From positions 44,323,732 to 44,387,731 of the forward strand of contig OX940862.1 of NCBI GenBank assembly GCA_954871525.1: a stretch of DNA of 64,000 bases, in the 5' to 3' direction. Shown here piece by piece: positions 34,260-45,925 of the stretch. This stretch comes from Parietaria judaica (taxonomy: Eukaryota; Streptophyta; Magnoliopsida; Rosales; Urticaceae). The translations under genes and the position numbers were made by a program. Each line of letters starts with the position of its first letter. Position 1 is the stretch's first letter. Under the pieces are notes generated by a model that searched no databases, was not told where the DNA came from, and worked only from the letters and a program-made list of their open reading frames with translations.

Positions 34260-35232
34260 TGTTGACGTGATTTCGCACGCCAACTGTCGAGTGGATCGCG
34301 AATGGAATTTCGGTTTGAAAGTGCTAAGATCTTTATGGATCCTGATCTCCACGTCGTAAATACTATCGACGGTGACTCACGAATATTGAAGAGGAACAAA
34401 ACAACAGAGTTTTTTAGAGAGGCTCGTCCCAATGGGGTAGTTGACTACGTTCTCTTTACGTTTATTGCTTTAGAAAAGTTGATCGAATGGAACCACAAGC
34501 CAATTCCTGATCGATCTGAAATGAAAGAAAGAACACTCTGAAGAAACGAATTCTCACGGACTCTCTTCTCTCAATGGTGGATACTTGCGTGCGTGTAGAA
34601 GGGCTGCCTTCTTGCTTTTATAGGTGTCTGGCTTCTGCCCGTTGGAGGTGGACGTTGGTAGTGACTTCGAGTTTGGGGCTTGACTTGCTGCAGAGCTGAC
34701 ACGTGGGCCACGTCTTGCGAGATTGTCGTGGTAGTGGACCTGGAATGGTCGTTGTGAGGTTTGAATTTGAATCGTGGCGGTTTTCCTGGTCGGTCTTAGG
34801 AAGTTTGAATTGAAGTGGTTGACCAGGTCTGTTCATACTTGGACGTAGAGCTCTTTTCTGCTCGGAGAGCCTTGTTCGACTTCTGCTCGGATCCCTTTTG
34901 AAACAATCAGTTCGGGAGGAGCTTTGGGTGTTGGTTTCAACCAAGTGTTCGAAGTGAGACTTTTGAGTTCTGTTCGGATCCTTCCTTGCGAACTCTGTTC
35001 GGATTCCTTTTTAGCATATTCTGCTCGGGCGAATATTTTGCCTTCTGGGCTTTTAGTTCTGCTCGGGCCTAGACATGATTAAGTGTTCAGTGGGCCTTTG
35101 GGCTTTGCTTTTCACAGGCCCAATTTCGTTTGAATATTTAATATATTCGAAACTTAGGTTAAACAATTCAATTTTTAAATTTGATTAATAACCTTACAAT
35201 TCCAATTTATGGGACGAATTTGCACATCAACA
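34260..35232 (-). repeat. Tat-B 3' LTR (left copy)
   Basis: 973 bp, TGTTGACGTGATTTCGCACG to TTGCACATCAACA as written on the plus strand. It contains the minus-strand TATA box (CTTTTATA at 34615-34622). It is longer than the other copy mainly because of CGAGTTTGGGGCTTGA near 34665-34685. Confidence 0.93.
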
Positions 35233-35247
35233 GTAAGCCCCCTACTA
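35233..35247 (-). other. polypurine tract of Tat-B
   Basis: Directly inside the 3' LTR the minus strand reads TAGTAGGGGGCTTAC, a G-rich purine run where plus-strand DNA synthesis would be primed. Confidence 0.7.
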
Positions 35248-35654
35248 TAAAAAATATGAAGTATTATTTATAGTATCAAAGTTGATATAATCATGTAAAA
35301 ATTCGTGATGAAAATTAATTAAATTTGCGAAATCAGAAACTTTCATGACTTCTGTCGCAAAATCGAATTAAGTTGGGGACATCGGAACTGTTTCCATGAT
35401 AATATCGCATACTTTAGGGGGTCCGAGCTGAAAATGTTAAATATTCGAAATGATTTCGAATTTCTTGGTGGGAGCAATTGTGACATGTGTCACTCTGCGC
35501 GGGTTTCGAAGAAGGTCGCAACCTCTTCGACTTCTGCTGACCTTGTCAGCTTTGACCTTTGCTGACGTGTCCCGACCAGGAACTTAATCTCGATCGTTGG
35601 ATGAGATTAGGCGCGAGATTCGAGGGAACCCTAGCCATGCGATGCGGGTCGATT

Positions 35655-35676
35655 CTCGAGTATAAATACACTCGAG
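35655..35676 (+). promoter_or_regulatory. TATA box within a CTCGAG palindrome, promoter of the antisense gene
   Basis: CTCGAGTATAAATACACTCGAG: a canonical TATAAATA framed by two CTCGAG hexamers. It lies about 380 bp upstream of the plus-strand start codon at 36045 and is followed by a CT-rich leader. A possible 5' UTR intron runs from GTAACT at 35741 to an AG at 36025 or 36033. This suggests that the antisense gene has its own promoter, independent of the LTR. Confidence 0.6.
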
Positions 35677-36044
35677 TGCTGCTGATAGGAATTTAATCAA
35701 TCAGCTTCTCACTCTGCCCAGGACGTCTCTTCGCATTCAGGTAACTGCTTTTTTTTCTTTCCCTATTTAAACTCTCGTCTTCCTTCCTTCTTCATTTTCG
35801 TATTCCAGAAGAAAAATAGTCTCTTTGCTTTCGCCATTGTTGATCTGTGTCCTGCCTCTTCAAGCTCTGGTCTAGGTTTTCAGGTTCTCTTCTCGCTCTT
35901 GCTTCTGGTTTTATAGGTTCGGTTTCCATTCATGAGTTGGATAGGCTAGTTTGATTAGTTGGTCGTTTTGGGCTTTGGGTTTCTGGGTTAGGGTTTGAAT
36001 ATCTGGGTTTATTTGGTATTTTTAGGCTCTTAGATCTTATACAA

Positions 36045-38893
36045 ATGGCCGAGAGTAGCAAGGTTAAGAAGAGCAAATCTAAGGCATCGATTCTGGTTTC
36101 GGAGTTTCTCCGGACTGAATCTCCTAGATCTCGATTGAAGGAAGGGGATATTCCTCGACTTAGGTTAGACTATGATATTCCGGACTCTGTTCCCTTGCGG
36201 GTACCAGATTCCGATGAGTTCGCGGATTTAGTCCGGGGTGACTGGGTTTGTCTCTACGAGAGATATTTCCAGGACTGCGGGCTGAGAATCCCGATCCTTA
36301 GGGCCATCCTTAGGTACGTCAATCAAATGGGCATCTCTTTGGCTCAGTTAAGCCGTATAGAATTCTGCTCGCCTATCTAGTTAAGTGTTCTGAAGAGGGA
36401 ACTAGGTTTTCCCTGTCCGATATGCTCCAGGTCTTTACGACCAAGAAAAATCCCAGAGCCGATGGTAGGTTCTATATTTCGGTCAAGGGCCATTTGGGCG
36501 AATTTATCCGGGGGATTCCGAACAAGGATATGACAACTGGCAGGATAAATATTTTTTCTTTAGGCCGTGCGTAGGGTCTTTCGATACGTGGACTTCCTAC
36601 GTAAATAGGTGGACCCACGAGATTGGTAATGTTCTTTATTGCTTTGCTCGGAGTTATTTTTTATACGGATAGGTTTTTCTGATCGGATTTTTGTTGTTTT
36701 CCCAGATCGCAAAGGCGACAAAGTGAAGTCGATCCTCTCGGGGCCGAGTGGAAAGTTAAGAACGAGATTCTCTTTCCGGGTGAGGGCACAGATTGGACGG
36801 AGTTTTCCGAGGAGAGATTCCTCGAGGCTAAGTTGTGGACGCCTGGTCCGCATAACACTTTCGTGCCTTACCACACGCGTTTGCTACAGTCGGAGAGCGA
36901 CGAGGACGGTAAGTTCTTTTTAGATTTGTATTTTGATTTTTGGTCGGGACTTTGGCTGAGTAAGTTTATGTATAGATACGATGGAGCCAAACTATCGAGA
37001 AGTTCGGGCTCAGCGTGCGGCCGCTAAAGCTGCCGAGAAGAAGAAGGCCCAAGAGAAGGGCAAAGGAGTTCAAGTCTCCGAGGAGACTTCTGGTCGGGTT
37101 GATCCGACCAGAGGTGATAAGAGGGGGTCCGAAGCGACCAAGAATGTCCCCGATGAGGGAGTGACCCAAGAGGTAGATCCCATCCTGCCCGCTGGGGCGC
37201 GGGAAGTCGCTCTCAACCCGGAGGTTGCTGTTGCGGTTCAGGAGACCAATCTCTCCGCAGGTGACATGGAGGCTGCCCGAGCCGTGGCTGAACGGCAGTT
37301 TGTCGAGATTTCCGACGAAGAGCCTATCTTGCGGAAGGTGGGGATCCCGGAGCCTATGATCTCGTCGGATGTTGCTCCGGTAGTAGTTTCGAGTTCTCCG
37401 GTAAAGCGGGCTCGATCTGCTGAAGAGAAGGCTGCTCGTAAGAAGCAAGGGGGGACAGGCCCTCTCATACATCTGCGAGGGAGCCCGCGTCGAGGGTTCG
37501 ATTGTCTTGTGAAGTGCCCCGTCTGCCGAGCAAGGGCTCTGGTAAACCGAAGGTACTTCTGAAGAAGACGGCGGGTTGAGACCGAGCTACGGTTGGAGAT
37601 TTTGTCTGGGGCGCTTCTTCCGAGCAGACTGGGGGCTCGAAGGTTCATTCCGAACCTTCCAGAGCGGCCAAGGTTGCTTGGTATGGCAACAAAGGCCTCC
37701 ATGATGCTCTCAAGACTGCTGGGAATCTGCTGAAGGAGTTGACGAGCGGGGGAATTTCCCTCGTGCAGGACAAGGAGGTCACTCAGCCTCGGGCATACAA
37801 CGCCTTCGCGTCGATGCATTCCAAGGTAAACCAGGTGCCTGATCTCGGCTTTATCCTTGCTTCTTTGAAATTTTTCTTAAAGCTGATTTTTTCGTTTTGT
37901 TGGCAGCTCGGACCGTACGCAAATGACTTGGTATTGGCATACTAAGCGTCGCTGAAGGAGCTCAAGGAGCGTCTCTCGGCGGCAGAAGGGGACGCGATCA
38001 AGGCCAATCAGGTCGAGAAGAAGGAGGAACTTGCTCGGGTGAACGCCGAGCTCGAGAAGAGTTCTGGGCAGTTGGCTGCGAGGAACAGGGAGATCCTCGA
38101 GCTGAGGCGTTTGGTGGCCTCTAAAGAAGGCAAGATCAAAGCCTTGGAGATCACTGAGGCAGACCTTTGGGAGAAACTTGCTAGCGCCTCTCGGCTGGTC
38201 TCCGAGGCCCAAGCCAGCGAGAACAAAGTCATCGGGATGCTTACTGCTTCCGACGCTAAGTTAGGCCGAGCCGAGAGAGACCTGAGATAGGTCAGCGACG
38301 AGCTTATCATGGTCAGAGCTGAGAACCACCACTCCATGGAGGCACTCAAGAGAGCTCGTAAGGACATCGATGCTGAGAAGGCGGCGGCCAAAGTTGTTCG
38401 CTGAAAATACAGAAAGCGGATCCAGCAGAGGGATGCGGTGATCGCTCGTCACCAGGAAGTAGCCTATCAGACCAAGCTCCTGCATCAGGTTCAAGGTAAT
38501 GTGGCTCTCGTTGGTGAGCTCCTTGAGGGCAAGATCACCGATTTGGAGGGTGAGCTAGAGGTCCTCAAAGAGGATAAGTATGAATATGAGAACTTTCTGG
38601 ACGCGAAGCCTGTGCCCGCGGTGGACTCTCCAATTCTTTCCCCGGACCTCGAACTTACTGAGGGTGCTAATGATGCATATCGGGGGATCCAGGTAGACCC
38701 TTCTGAACGTGCAGGTCCAGTTCTTTCGGAGCCCGGAGCGACTTCCTCTAATCCTGCTTCGAATTCTACTGAGCCCAGCCAGTTTGAGCCCGATCCTCTT
38801 CTCCCGACCGAACATACATCGTCCGAGCCGAATCCATCCGAGCCGAACCCTTCCGACCCGATCCCGCAAGAAGACACTATTGAAGCCACTTGA
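36045..38893 (+). pseudogene. Tat-B antisense extra gene: Transposase_28-like domain, basic region, coiled coil, acidic tail
   Basis: Starts ATG at 36045 on the strand opposite gag-pol. Likely exons are 36045-36625, 36706-36908, 36976-37825 and 37907-38893, with introns GTAATG...CCAG, GTAAGT...ATAG and GTAAAC...GCAG. Exon 1 has a Lys/Ser-rich start, then VPLRVPDSDEFADLV and WVCLYERYFQDCGLRIPIL, matching the plant 'putative gypsy type transposon' domain (Pfam Transposase_28). Exon 3 opens MEPNYREVRAQRAAAKAAEK and is basic, then acidic. Exon 4 is a long coiled coil (VNAELEKSSGQLAARNREIL, LDAEK-type heptads) with a Pro/Ser/Glu tail (SEPNPSEPNPSDP). A small deletion near 36352 and a second frame change near 36550 disrupt exon 1; stops lie near 37561, 37941, 38289 and 38402. 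Such ORFs are known in Tat elements; their role is not established. Confidence 0.75.
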
Positions 38894-39585
38894 GGCCAAG
38901 TAATTTCCCCCTTTATCTTGTTTCCACTTGAGTTTTGAACATAATTTCTGCCCGTGGTTAGGGCTTTGACTTTGGGCAGGTCGTGGGACCTGAACCCCTT
39001 TTTTTGTAATTTTCTTTTTATCTTGTTTGTTTATACTCTGCCCGTGGTTAGAGCTTTTTATTTCTATGTGGCGTTATTTCCTTTCTATATTTTGCCTACT
39101 TTCTACTATCGTATTCTTGTGTATAAACTATGTTCTTTGATATGCTGCCGCAAATATTTTTTAGAACTCATATATTTATATATAAATATATTTTTGATAT
39201 GTGCGAGGCTGTTCGATATTGTTTGCAAGGAATATTGGAAAATGTCCGACTAAAGGAAATTTGGATTTCATCTTAAACATTATGGTTGACTGAAAAATGG
39301 AATTAAATTGATTGTAAAGGAAAATAAAATTCGTACGGTAGAAAAATAGAAGATTTAAATTTATAAGGTATAGGATAGAAAATTAAGCGAATCCTGGTGA
39401 AATATATTTAAAAGTTGGTACCTTGAAGGTTTCTCGAGTACGCTGGTCGAATGTGACTCTTTGAACGTTTTCGTTGAGGGTTGATTGGTTCGGGTAGAAA
39501 ACCTTCAGATGCAAGATTCGTTGTCCGGGATGGTCTGTTTATCTGAAAATAAAGAAAACACATTCGGACAGAAATAATAAGCGAG
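38894..39585. other. spacer between antisense gene and tandem array
   Basis: TCTGCCCGTGGTTAGGGCTTT and TCTGCCCGTGGTTAGAGCTTT (38947 and 39040) form a direct repeat 93 bp apart; Tat-A has ATCTGCCCGTGGTTAGGG at the end of its antisense gene. The rest is AT-rich with nothing recognisable. It would be the 3' flank of two convergent transcripts. Confidence 0.55.
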
Positions 39586-39819
39586 GGGTATGGTATCCGA
39601 GCGAGTATGTTACTTGCAATGAGAGGGTATGATACCCGAGCAAGTATGTTACTCGCGATGAGAGGGTACGGTACCCGAGCAAGTATGTTACTTGCAGCGA
39701 ATGGGTATGGTACCCGAGCAAGTATGTGACTTGCGATGGAAGGGTATGGTACCCGAACAAGTATGTTACTTATAGCAGATGGGTATGGTACCCGGGCAAG
39801 TATGTGACTTGCGAAAGAA
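39586..39819. repeat. 39-bp tandem array of Tat-B, six units in exact register
   Basis: GGGTATGGTACCCGAGC starts at 39586, 39625, 39664, 39703, 39742 and 39781, always 39 bp apart. Each unit carries two palindromes, GGTAC(C) and GCAAGTATGTTACTTGC. Since 39 is divisible by 3, the minus strand reads as a 13-residue repeat (LGYHTLSLQVTYL-like), which need not be expressed. Its place after pol matches the hypervariable 3' region of Tat elements known to carry tandem repeats. Confidence 0.95.
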
Positions 39820-40084
39820 CAGTGCTATTCGAATAGGTGAATTATATTTTTTACGAGCGATTTATATTTTGAGAAAGAGAAATTGATTTTTGCTTGGCTT
39901 CTTTGAAATAAGGAATAATTAATTGTTCTTAGAACCACGGATTTGATTGAGGCTAGGGGATATATGGTGGTTTGTTTTATTGGGGCTGTATCGAACCGTC
40001 GTATAACTGGTCGAACGGCCTACGTACCCCATTCTTTGGGGATCAAGCCATTGCGTAGTTCATGGGAAAGTCAGTTTCTGACTC

Positions 40085-41300
40085 TTATGCGTAGTACTTT
40101 CTAAGGTGCATAGCGTTCCAGCTGCGGAGGACTCGAGATCCATCCGGGGTAGCTAGCTTGTATACATTGGGTTTTACTACTTCGGTAACGATGTAGGGCC
40201 CTTCCCAGTTAGCCCCCAATTTACCGGCGTTGAGCTCGGCGGTATTTTGGAAAACCTTTCTGAGGACCAGCTCCCCTGCGGCAAACCTGCGATGCTTGAC
40301 TTTGGAATTGTAGTACTTGGCTACCAAATTTTGGTAGTTAGCAATTCGTATCGAAGCTTGTTCGCGTCGTTCGTCGGCGTGGTCGAGCTGATCGAGCCTC
40401 ATTTCATCGTTAATTTCTGCGTTGCTGGGAGCGTGCTCCCTTCTTAGGCTGGGGGGCTCGATTTCGGCTGGTATGACTGCTTCAGTGCCGTATACCATCG
40501 GGAAAGGGGTTTCCCCAGTTGCTCTCCGCGGGGTGGTTCTGTATGACCACAGAACGCCGATGAGCTCGTCAGCCCACCGTCCTTTCTTGGTATCAAGTCT
40601 TTTCTTGATACCGTCCACGATGGTTCAGTTCGAGACTTCAGATTGACCGTTCCCTTGGGGATATCTCGGAGTGGATGTGTTCAAGGAAATCTTCCAGTTG
40701 TAACAGAAGTTCTGGAACCTATTTGACACGAATTGGGGTCCGTTATCGGCGATGATTTCCTTGGGCAATCCGAAGCGACTAATGATGTTTTTCCATACAT
40801 AGTGCTCCACGTCCGAGTCTTTTATGTTGGCGTAAGATTCGGCCTATACCCACTTAGAGAAATAGTCCGTTACGACTAGTACGAATCTTTTCCCTGCGGG
40901 TGCTAGGGAAAAGGTCGTACAATGTCCATAGACCATTTCATAAACGGATACGGGACTGAAACCGAGGACAACTTTTCCGCCGGGCAATGTATGACCGGCG
41001 AGTGGCGTTGACATTTGTCGCAGCGTCTGGAGTAGGCTTCTGCGTCGGTCAACATGGTTGGCGAGAAGAAACCCTGTCGCTTGGCCTTGTTGGAGAGTGA
41101 CCTCCCGCCTGAATGATTTCCGCATTCTCCACTATGTATCTCTTGTAACACGATGTTAGCCTCGTCCCTACTTAAACATCTCAGGTAGGGTCCAGTGTAA
41201 CTTCGTTTGCACAGTTTTTCGTCTATTAGACAGAAGCGAGCGCTTTGAATGCGGAGTTTTCGGGCTCTCTGTTTGTCCTGGGGTTTTTCTCCTGTCAGGA
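40085..41300 (-). pseudogene. Tat-B integrase, broken
   Basis: Minus-strand integrase. The zinc-binding region has IHSGECGNHSGGRSL and CDKCQRHSP (H-H-C-C, about 41190-41010). The core has KWSMDI (first Asp, near 40930), ADNGPQF (second Asp, near 40735) and NGQSEVSN (Glu, near 40625). A frame change near 40900, a stop near 40845 and one at about 40624 interrupt it. The C-terminal part (40085-40618) is open for 177 codons, contains [16 protein letters not shown] and GANWEGPYIV, and ends NAMHLRKYYA. Catalytic residues are present, so damage is by interruption rather than substitution. Confidence 0.88.
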
Positions 41301-42330
41301 TATAGTTCAGGATGGGGGTTCTCCAGTCCTCCAAACCTGTCTGGATATTGTGAACGCGTAGACTCACGCTTGGTTCGTCTAGTACATCCACTGGAATTAT
41401 CCTTTTTGCCTCGGGGTCCGAAGTGGAAGCTAGTCCGGCCAATGCGTCAGCCGAAGAGTTCTCGCTCCGTGGTATCTGGATCACTTCGACCTTGTCGAAT
41501 TGGGTGATCAGATCCTTGACCGATGTGAGGTATTTTTCCATGCGGTCATCCTTGGTGGAGTACTCACCACTAATCTGGCTGGCGACCAATTTAGAGTCCG
41601 AGTGGGCTCTAACATTTCTAGCCCCGACTGCCTTAGTTAGCTTTAAGCCAGCTATTAGTGCTTCGTATTCCGTTTCGTTGTTTGTGGCATTGAATCTTAA
41701 CCTAAAAGATTGTTCTAGAACCTCTCCGGTTGGGGATATCAAGCGTACTCCGATTCCGGATCCGCCCATGTTTGATGCTCCGTCAACTTCAAGGCGCCAC
41801 TTGTCGTTTTCTTTTCCCCCCGTTGGGTCTTCCATTCGGAGTTCAATCAGGAAATCGGCTAGGACTTGGGACTTGGCACAGGTTCGAATCTTGTATTCGA
41901 TGTCGAATTCACTCAATTCGACAGCCCATTTTGTCAGTCGGCCTGAGTGGTTTGGACTATGGAGGATTACCCTTAAAGGCTGGGTTGTCATCACCATGAT
42001 GGTGTGAGATTGGAAGTATGGCCGAAGTTTCCTCGCGGAGGTTATCATGGCTAAGGCCAGTTTTTCCATAGCGGGGTACCTTGTTTCTGCGTTTTCCAGC
42101 GATTTGCTGACGTAGAAAATCGGTTTTTGTTCGCCTCTGTCTTCCCGAACGATCACGCCGCTAACAGCTGAGAGCGATACTGCTAGGTAAAGCAATAACG
42201 GTTCTCCCGTGATTGGTCGAGATAATACCGGTGGGGTGGACAGGTATCTTTTGAGGTCTTGGAATGCTTCCTCGCATTCTCTGGTCCATTCGAATTTTTT
42301 GTTGCCCCTCAAAATTTTGTAGAAGGGCAG
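41301..42330 (-). pseudogene. Tat-B tandem RNase H domains (Ty3/gypsy type plus extra archaeal type)
   Basis: Part of a 469-codon open stretch. The first RNase H shows EPLLLYLAVSLSAVSGVIV...KPIFYVSKSL and YPAMEKLALAMITSARKL. The second begins WRLEVDGASNMGGSG (Asp), then NNETEYEALIAGL (Glu), RAHSDSKLVASQ (Asp) and SSADALAGLAS (Asp), a complete D-E-D-D set. A second RNase H is the hallmark of the Tat lineage. This is the best preserved coding stretch of the element. Confidence 0.9.
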
Positions 42331-43356
42331 GCACTTGTCCGTAGACCTCGAGATGAACCGGTTGAGTGGTGCTATCCTTCCGATCAGTCATTGCGTCTCC
42401 CGGACAGTCCTTGGAGAGGGCATATTTAGGAGGGCTTTGATCTGATCCGGGTTTGCCTATATTCCTCGTTGGGTTACTAAGTAGCCGAGGAATTTTCCGG
42501 AGGTTACTCCGAAGGTGCATTTAGCGGGGTTGAGCTTCATTTGATACTTTCTGAGTATCGCGAAGCAGTTCTCTAAGTGAGCCACGTGGTCTAGGGCCTT
42601 AGAGGATTTTACGAGCATATCGTCGATGTAGACTTCCATAGTTTTGCCGAGGTGATCGGCGAACATTTGGTTGACTAGTCGCTGATATGTCGCGCCCGCA
42701 TTCTTGAGTCCGAAATGCATCACTTTGTAGCAGTAGATCCCTCGGTCTGTCACGGATGCGGTTTTTTCCTGGTCCTCGGGGTGCATTAGGATTTGATTAT
42801 ATCCTGAAAAAGCATCCATGAAGGATAGGAGTTCGTGCCTGCAAGTTGCTTCCACTAGTCTATCGATGTGGGGCATTGGGAAGCTGTCTTTGGGGCATGC
42901 TTTGTTTAGGTCGGCGAAGTCAATGCAGACTCGCGCCTTCCCGTTCTTTTTCTTTACCACTACTGTATTGGCTAGCCAATCAGGGTACTTTACTTCCCTT
43001 ATGGATCCCGTTTTCAGTAGTTTCTCGACCTCATCATTTACCGCCTAGGCCCGGTCAGGTCCCAATTTTCTCCTCTTCTACTTCACCGGCTTGTGGCTGG
43101 GATCGATGTTGAGGCGATGGGCGATTATGCTTGGGTGAATTCCCGGCATGTCTTCGTTGGACCATGCGAAGCAGTCATGGTTCCTCGTGAGGAATTTGAT
43201 CAGTGTTTTCCTGACGTCATTATCCAATTTGGCCCCGATCCCGACTTTGTGGTCTGGGTTCTGAGGGTCGATTTGGACCTGGTGCGTCATTTCCAAGTCT
43301 GGGCTTTCGTTACCGTTGTCCCTTCCTTGGGCTGGATCCTTTTCCTCTACCGACAT
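42331..43356 (-). pseudogene. Tat-B reverse transcriptase, broken
   Basis: An upstream linker (43078-43356) contains RNHDCFAWSNEDMPGI. RT proper starts near 43060; stops or frame changes near 43075 and 42962 separate the pieces. The 168-codon open piece has KARVCIDFADLNKACPKD, SFMDAFSGYNQILMHPEDQE, FGLKNAGATYQRLVN and the catalytic MEVYIDDMLVKS, then CTFGVTSGKFLGYLVTQRGI. A stop at 42457 cuts it from the thumb and RNase H. Confidence 0.9.
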
Positions 43357-43443
43357 TAATTGCTATTGGTCGGTTTTTGACGCTTTTGCCCGCGTCTGGG
43401 GCGTGTGCGACATCCGAAATGATGTCATGTAGCAGATCCGGGC

Positions 43444-43800
43444 TTATTTTTGGTTGCCCTTCACTTCCACTATCTTTCCATCCTCCCTGGGAAAGCGGAT
43501 GGTTTGGTGGTACGTTGATGGCACGGCTTTCATCAAATGGATCCATGGTCTCCCGAGGATCATGTTGTAGGCCGTGGGGCAATCTAGCACGAGGAAGTTT
43601 TTGATCTTGCCTACTCCACAGGCGACTATGGACAGTCTGATTATTCCAATAGTATCGACCGTTTCCCCATTGAAACCGGTCAGAGGGATGTTCCCTTGGT
43701 TTATTTCTGTGTCATCTATACCCATCTTGCGCAAGCATGACAGGAATATCGACCAAAATTCTTTCGGTCGCGTAGCCGGAGACTAGAAGGGTGACGACTA
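43444..43800 (-). pseudogene. Tat-B protease lacking its active site
   Basis: On the minus strand the gag frame runs into the protease as PHDDALVVTLLVSGYATERILVD and then goes out of frame. The family's DNGSSAD-type loop, present in Tat-3 at 57867-57890, is missing between the Asp codon near 43762 and the sequence reading FLSCLRKMGI; the gap is under 25 bases and shifts the frame. Downstream the fold continues (GNIPLTGFNGETVDTIGIIR, LDCPTAYNMILGRPWIH). The element could not process its own polyprotein. Confidence 0.85.
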
Positions 43801-45886
43801 GGGCATCGTCGTGAGGTCCTACTAAGGTAGAGGCCTCGCTATCCTTGAAGGAGTTCTCGAAGTCGGGCTCCTTCCGTGGGAGGACCACGGGCCCGGCTTT
43901 TAACCTCTTCTGGTGGGCTTTGATGGAGTTGATCGAGTTCCCGTAGAACTGTGATCCTCTAACAATGGTGTAGATTCGGCCAATGGCTTCTTCAGCCAAG
44001 GGCTCTTCTACGTTTTCCGACTCTTGGTCGGTCGGCTCCTCTGCCATGAGGATTCTTCCTTGCTTGGGAGGGGGAGCATTGTTAGACCTAGTCGGTTGCT
44101 TCTGTTCGGGCTTTGCACTAGCGTTCGGCCCGGTGCTGGGCTGCCGAGTCTGCTCTGCTCGTTCACCCTCCGATCTGAAGAAGTCGAATGGGTGGTTTCC
44201 GAGTTCGCCTCTAAGGTATTTGTCGGCGAGTCGGGCCCGTAGGACCATGCAGTTTTTGGTATGGTGACCATACCTCTGGTGAAAATCGCACCAGGCATTC
44301 ATGTCTCTGTTGTTGGGTGCCAGGTCGCTGGCACTCATGTACAGTTCACCTTGCTCGTTCGCTTCGGCCTCTTCCTCGGCTTCCGAGCTCAGATTGTAGA
44401 CATGATTTTGGGGGTGTGCTTTTCCCCTGGGATAGGATATTCCGTGCTGGAAGTTCCCGTGCCGAGGGTTCGACCCTCTAGTAGGAACGTGGTTCCTAGG
44501 ACCCTTAAAATGGGGTGGCGGTCCATTCCTTGGTTGGGATGGATGTACCCCAGGTCTTGGTGTGTTCGGGGTTGGTCCGAACTTCCTCTTCAAGACTTCG
44601 TGCTCTTCATCGTGCTTGATCCAGTTGGATGCACGATGGATCACGTCCTCTATCGGGGAGTACCTGTTGACCAGTATGTCAGTCTTGAACTGCGAGTCGT
44701 ACCATAGCCCACTGGTTAGTGCTGCTATGGCCGTTTCGTCTGCTAGTCCATCGATTTGGACCATTTTGGCCTTGAACCTCGCCATGAAGTCTCTGAGAGG
44801 CTCGTTTTCCCTTTGTTGCAGGGCGTACAAATTCGCTATAGTGATCTCAGTCTCCATGAACATGGAGAAATGCTTGAGGAACACTATAGTTAGCTGACCG
44901 AAGCTATTGATCGAGTTTGGTTCCAATTGGGAGAACCATTCCATCGCTGCCCCAATGAGGTTTTCAGCGAAGTATTGGCATCTTCCGGCATCTAGCTCGT
45001 GGATGTCGAGGTTAGCCCGCCCCATCGCAATCCGAAATGCTCTGAGGTGTACCTTCGGGTCGGTGGTCCCGTCGTACTTGGGTATGTATATCTGCCCGTC
45101 GTGCCTTAGTCGAATGTTTGTGATAGCCGTTGATAATGGAGTTATAGTCGATTCTTCGGCCAGGCGTTCGATTTCGGGGGCGGCAGACACTGCCCGGTGT
45201 ACTCGCGAGTCCACCTTTGAGAGCTTTTCTCCCATTTTCTTCATAGTGCGTTTGAGCTCTTCCAGCTCGGAAATTTCGTTGGGCGTAGGCTCGTCTCGGG
45301 CGCGATAAGAACCTGTTCCCGCTTGGTTGTGTCCAGAAGATCGGGAGTAATTGCTTGGCCCTCGAGGGGTGAAGCAGTTCGGACTCTCTGCCCGGGAAGG
45401 GTTCGAGAACTGAACTCCGATCGGATGGTTGCGGGATTGCTAATAAGGGGTATTCAGCCCGAAATCGGGCTAGTTGGTTTCGGATATTGGGGCGCGGAAG
45501 CGGGGAGTGCCGTGATTAGGCGGCGAGGGGAGCGCGTTCTCCGATGGACCCGCAGGTGGGGGTGGTGTGTTCGGATGCGGTTCCCTTGGTAGAGGCGCTT
45601 GGTTGGTTCTCTGGGCTCGGGGATTGTTGGGGTCCTGGAATTCAAAGTGGACCGCATCTACCCTCTCTCGATTCCTTAGCCCGGAGCTCTGCCCGACCTC
45701 GTTCACAGAGTAAGGTCTCTGTTTGATTCGGGTCTGGCTGCTCATGAGAAACTCGATTTTCCTTCTAAGTTCGCCATTTTTAGCAGCCTGTTCTTGGAGC
45801 TGAGTTCTTAGGGCCTGTTCTTCCGTACCATGGTCGAGGGCTACCTCGCCTAGGACGTCAGATACAGGATTTTCCTCGGAACTCAT
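43801..45886 (-). pseudogene. Tat-B gag
   Basis: Minus strand, ATG at 45886 (MSSEENPVSDVLGEVALDHG), about 60 bases after the 5' LTR. The N-terminal part has a short coiled coil and a Pro-rich stretch; in-frame stops occur near 45470 and 45441. The rest (43712-45244) is open for 510 codons: capsid ([53 protein letters not shown]), a Pro/Arg/His-rich linker and one zinc-finger-like motif WCDFHQRYGHHTKNCMVLR (C-H-H-C). It would form the particle core. The two early stops are the only obvious lesions. Confidence 0.85.
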
Positions 45887-45925
45887 GGTTGTGTCTAAAG
45901 TATGACAGAGTTAGCGAGATTAAAG

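Noticed and set aside
36045..36625. A true DNA transposase gene
   Set aside because: The matching Pfam family is named 'putative gypsy type transposon' but has no shown transposase activity; position and strand fit a Tat extra ORF.
37238..37819. 193-codon minus-strand frame
   Set aside because: Shadow of exon 3 of the Tat-B antisense gene, whose plus-strand frame has family-wide conserved wording.
39586..39819. CRISPR-like array
   Set aside because: Regular period but no unique spacers; the whole 39-bp unit repeats, and the context is a plant retrotransposon.
41423..42007. 194-codon plus-strand frame
   Set aside because: Lies opposite the well-conserved RNase H of Tat-B and has no recognisable domain.
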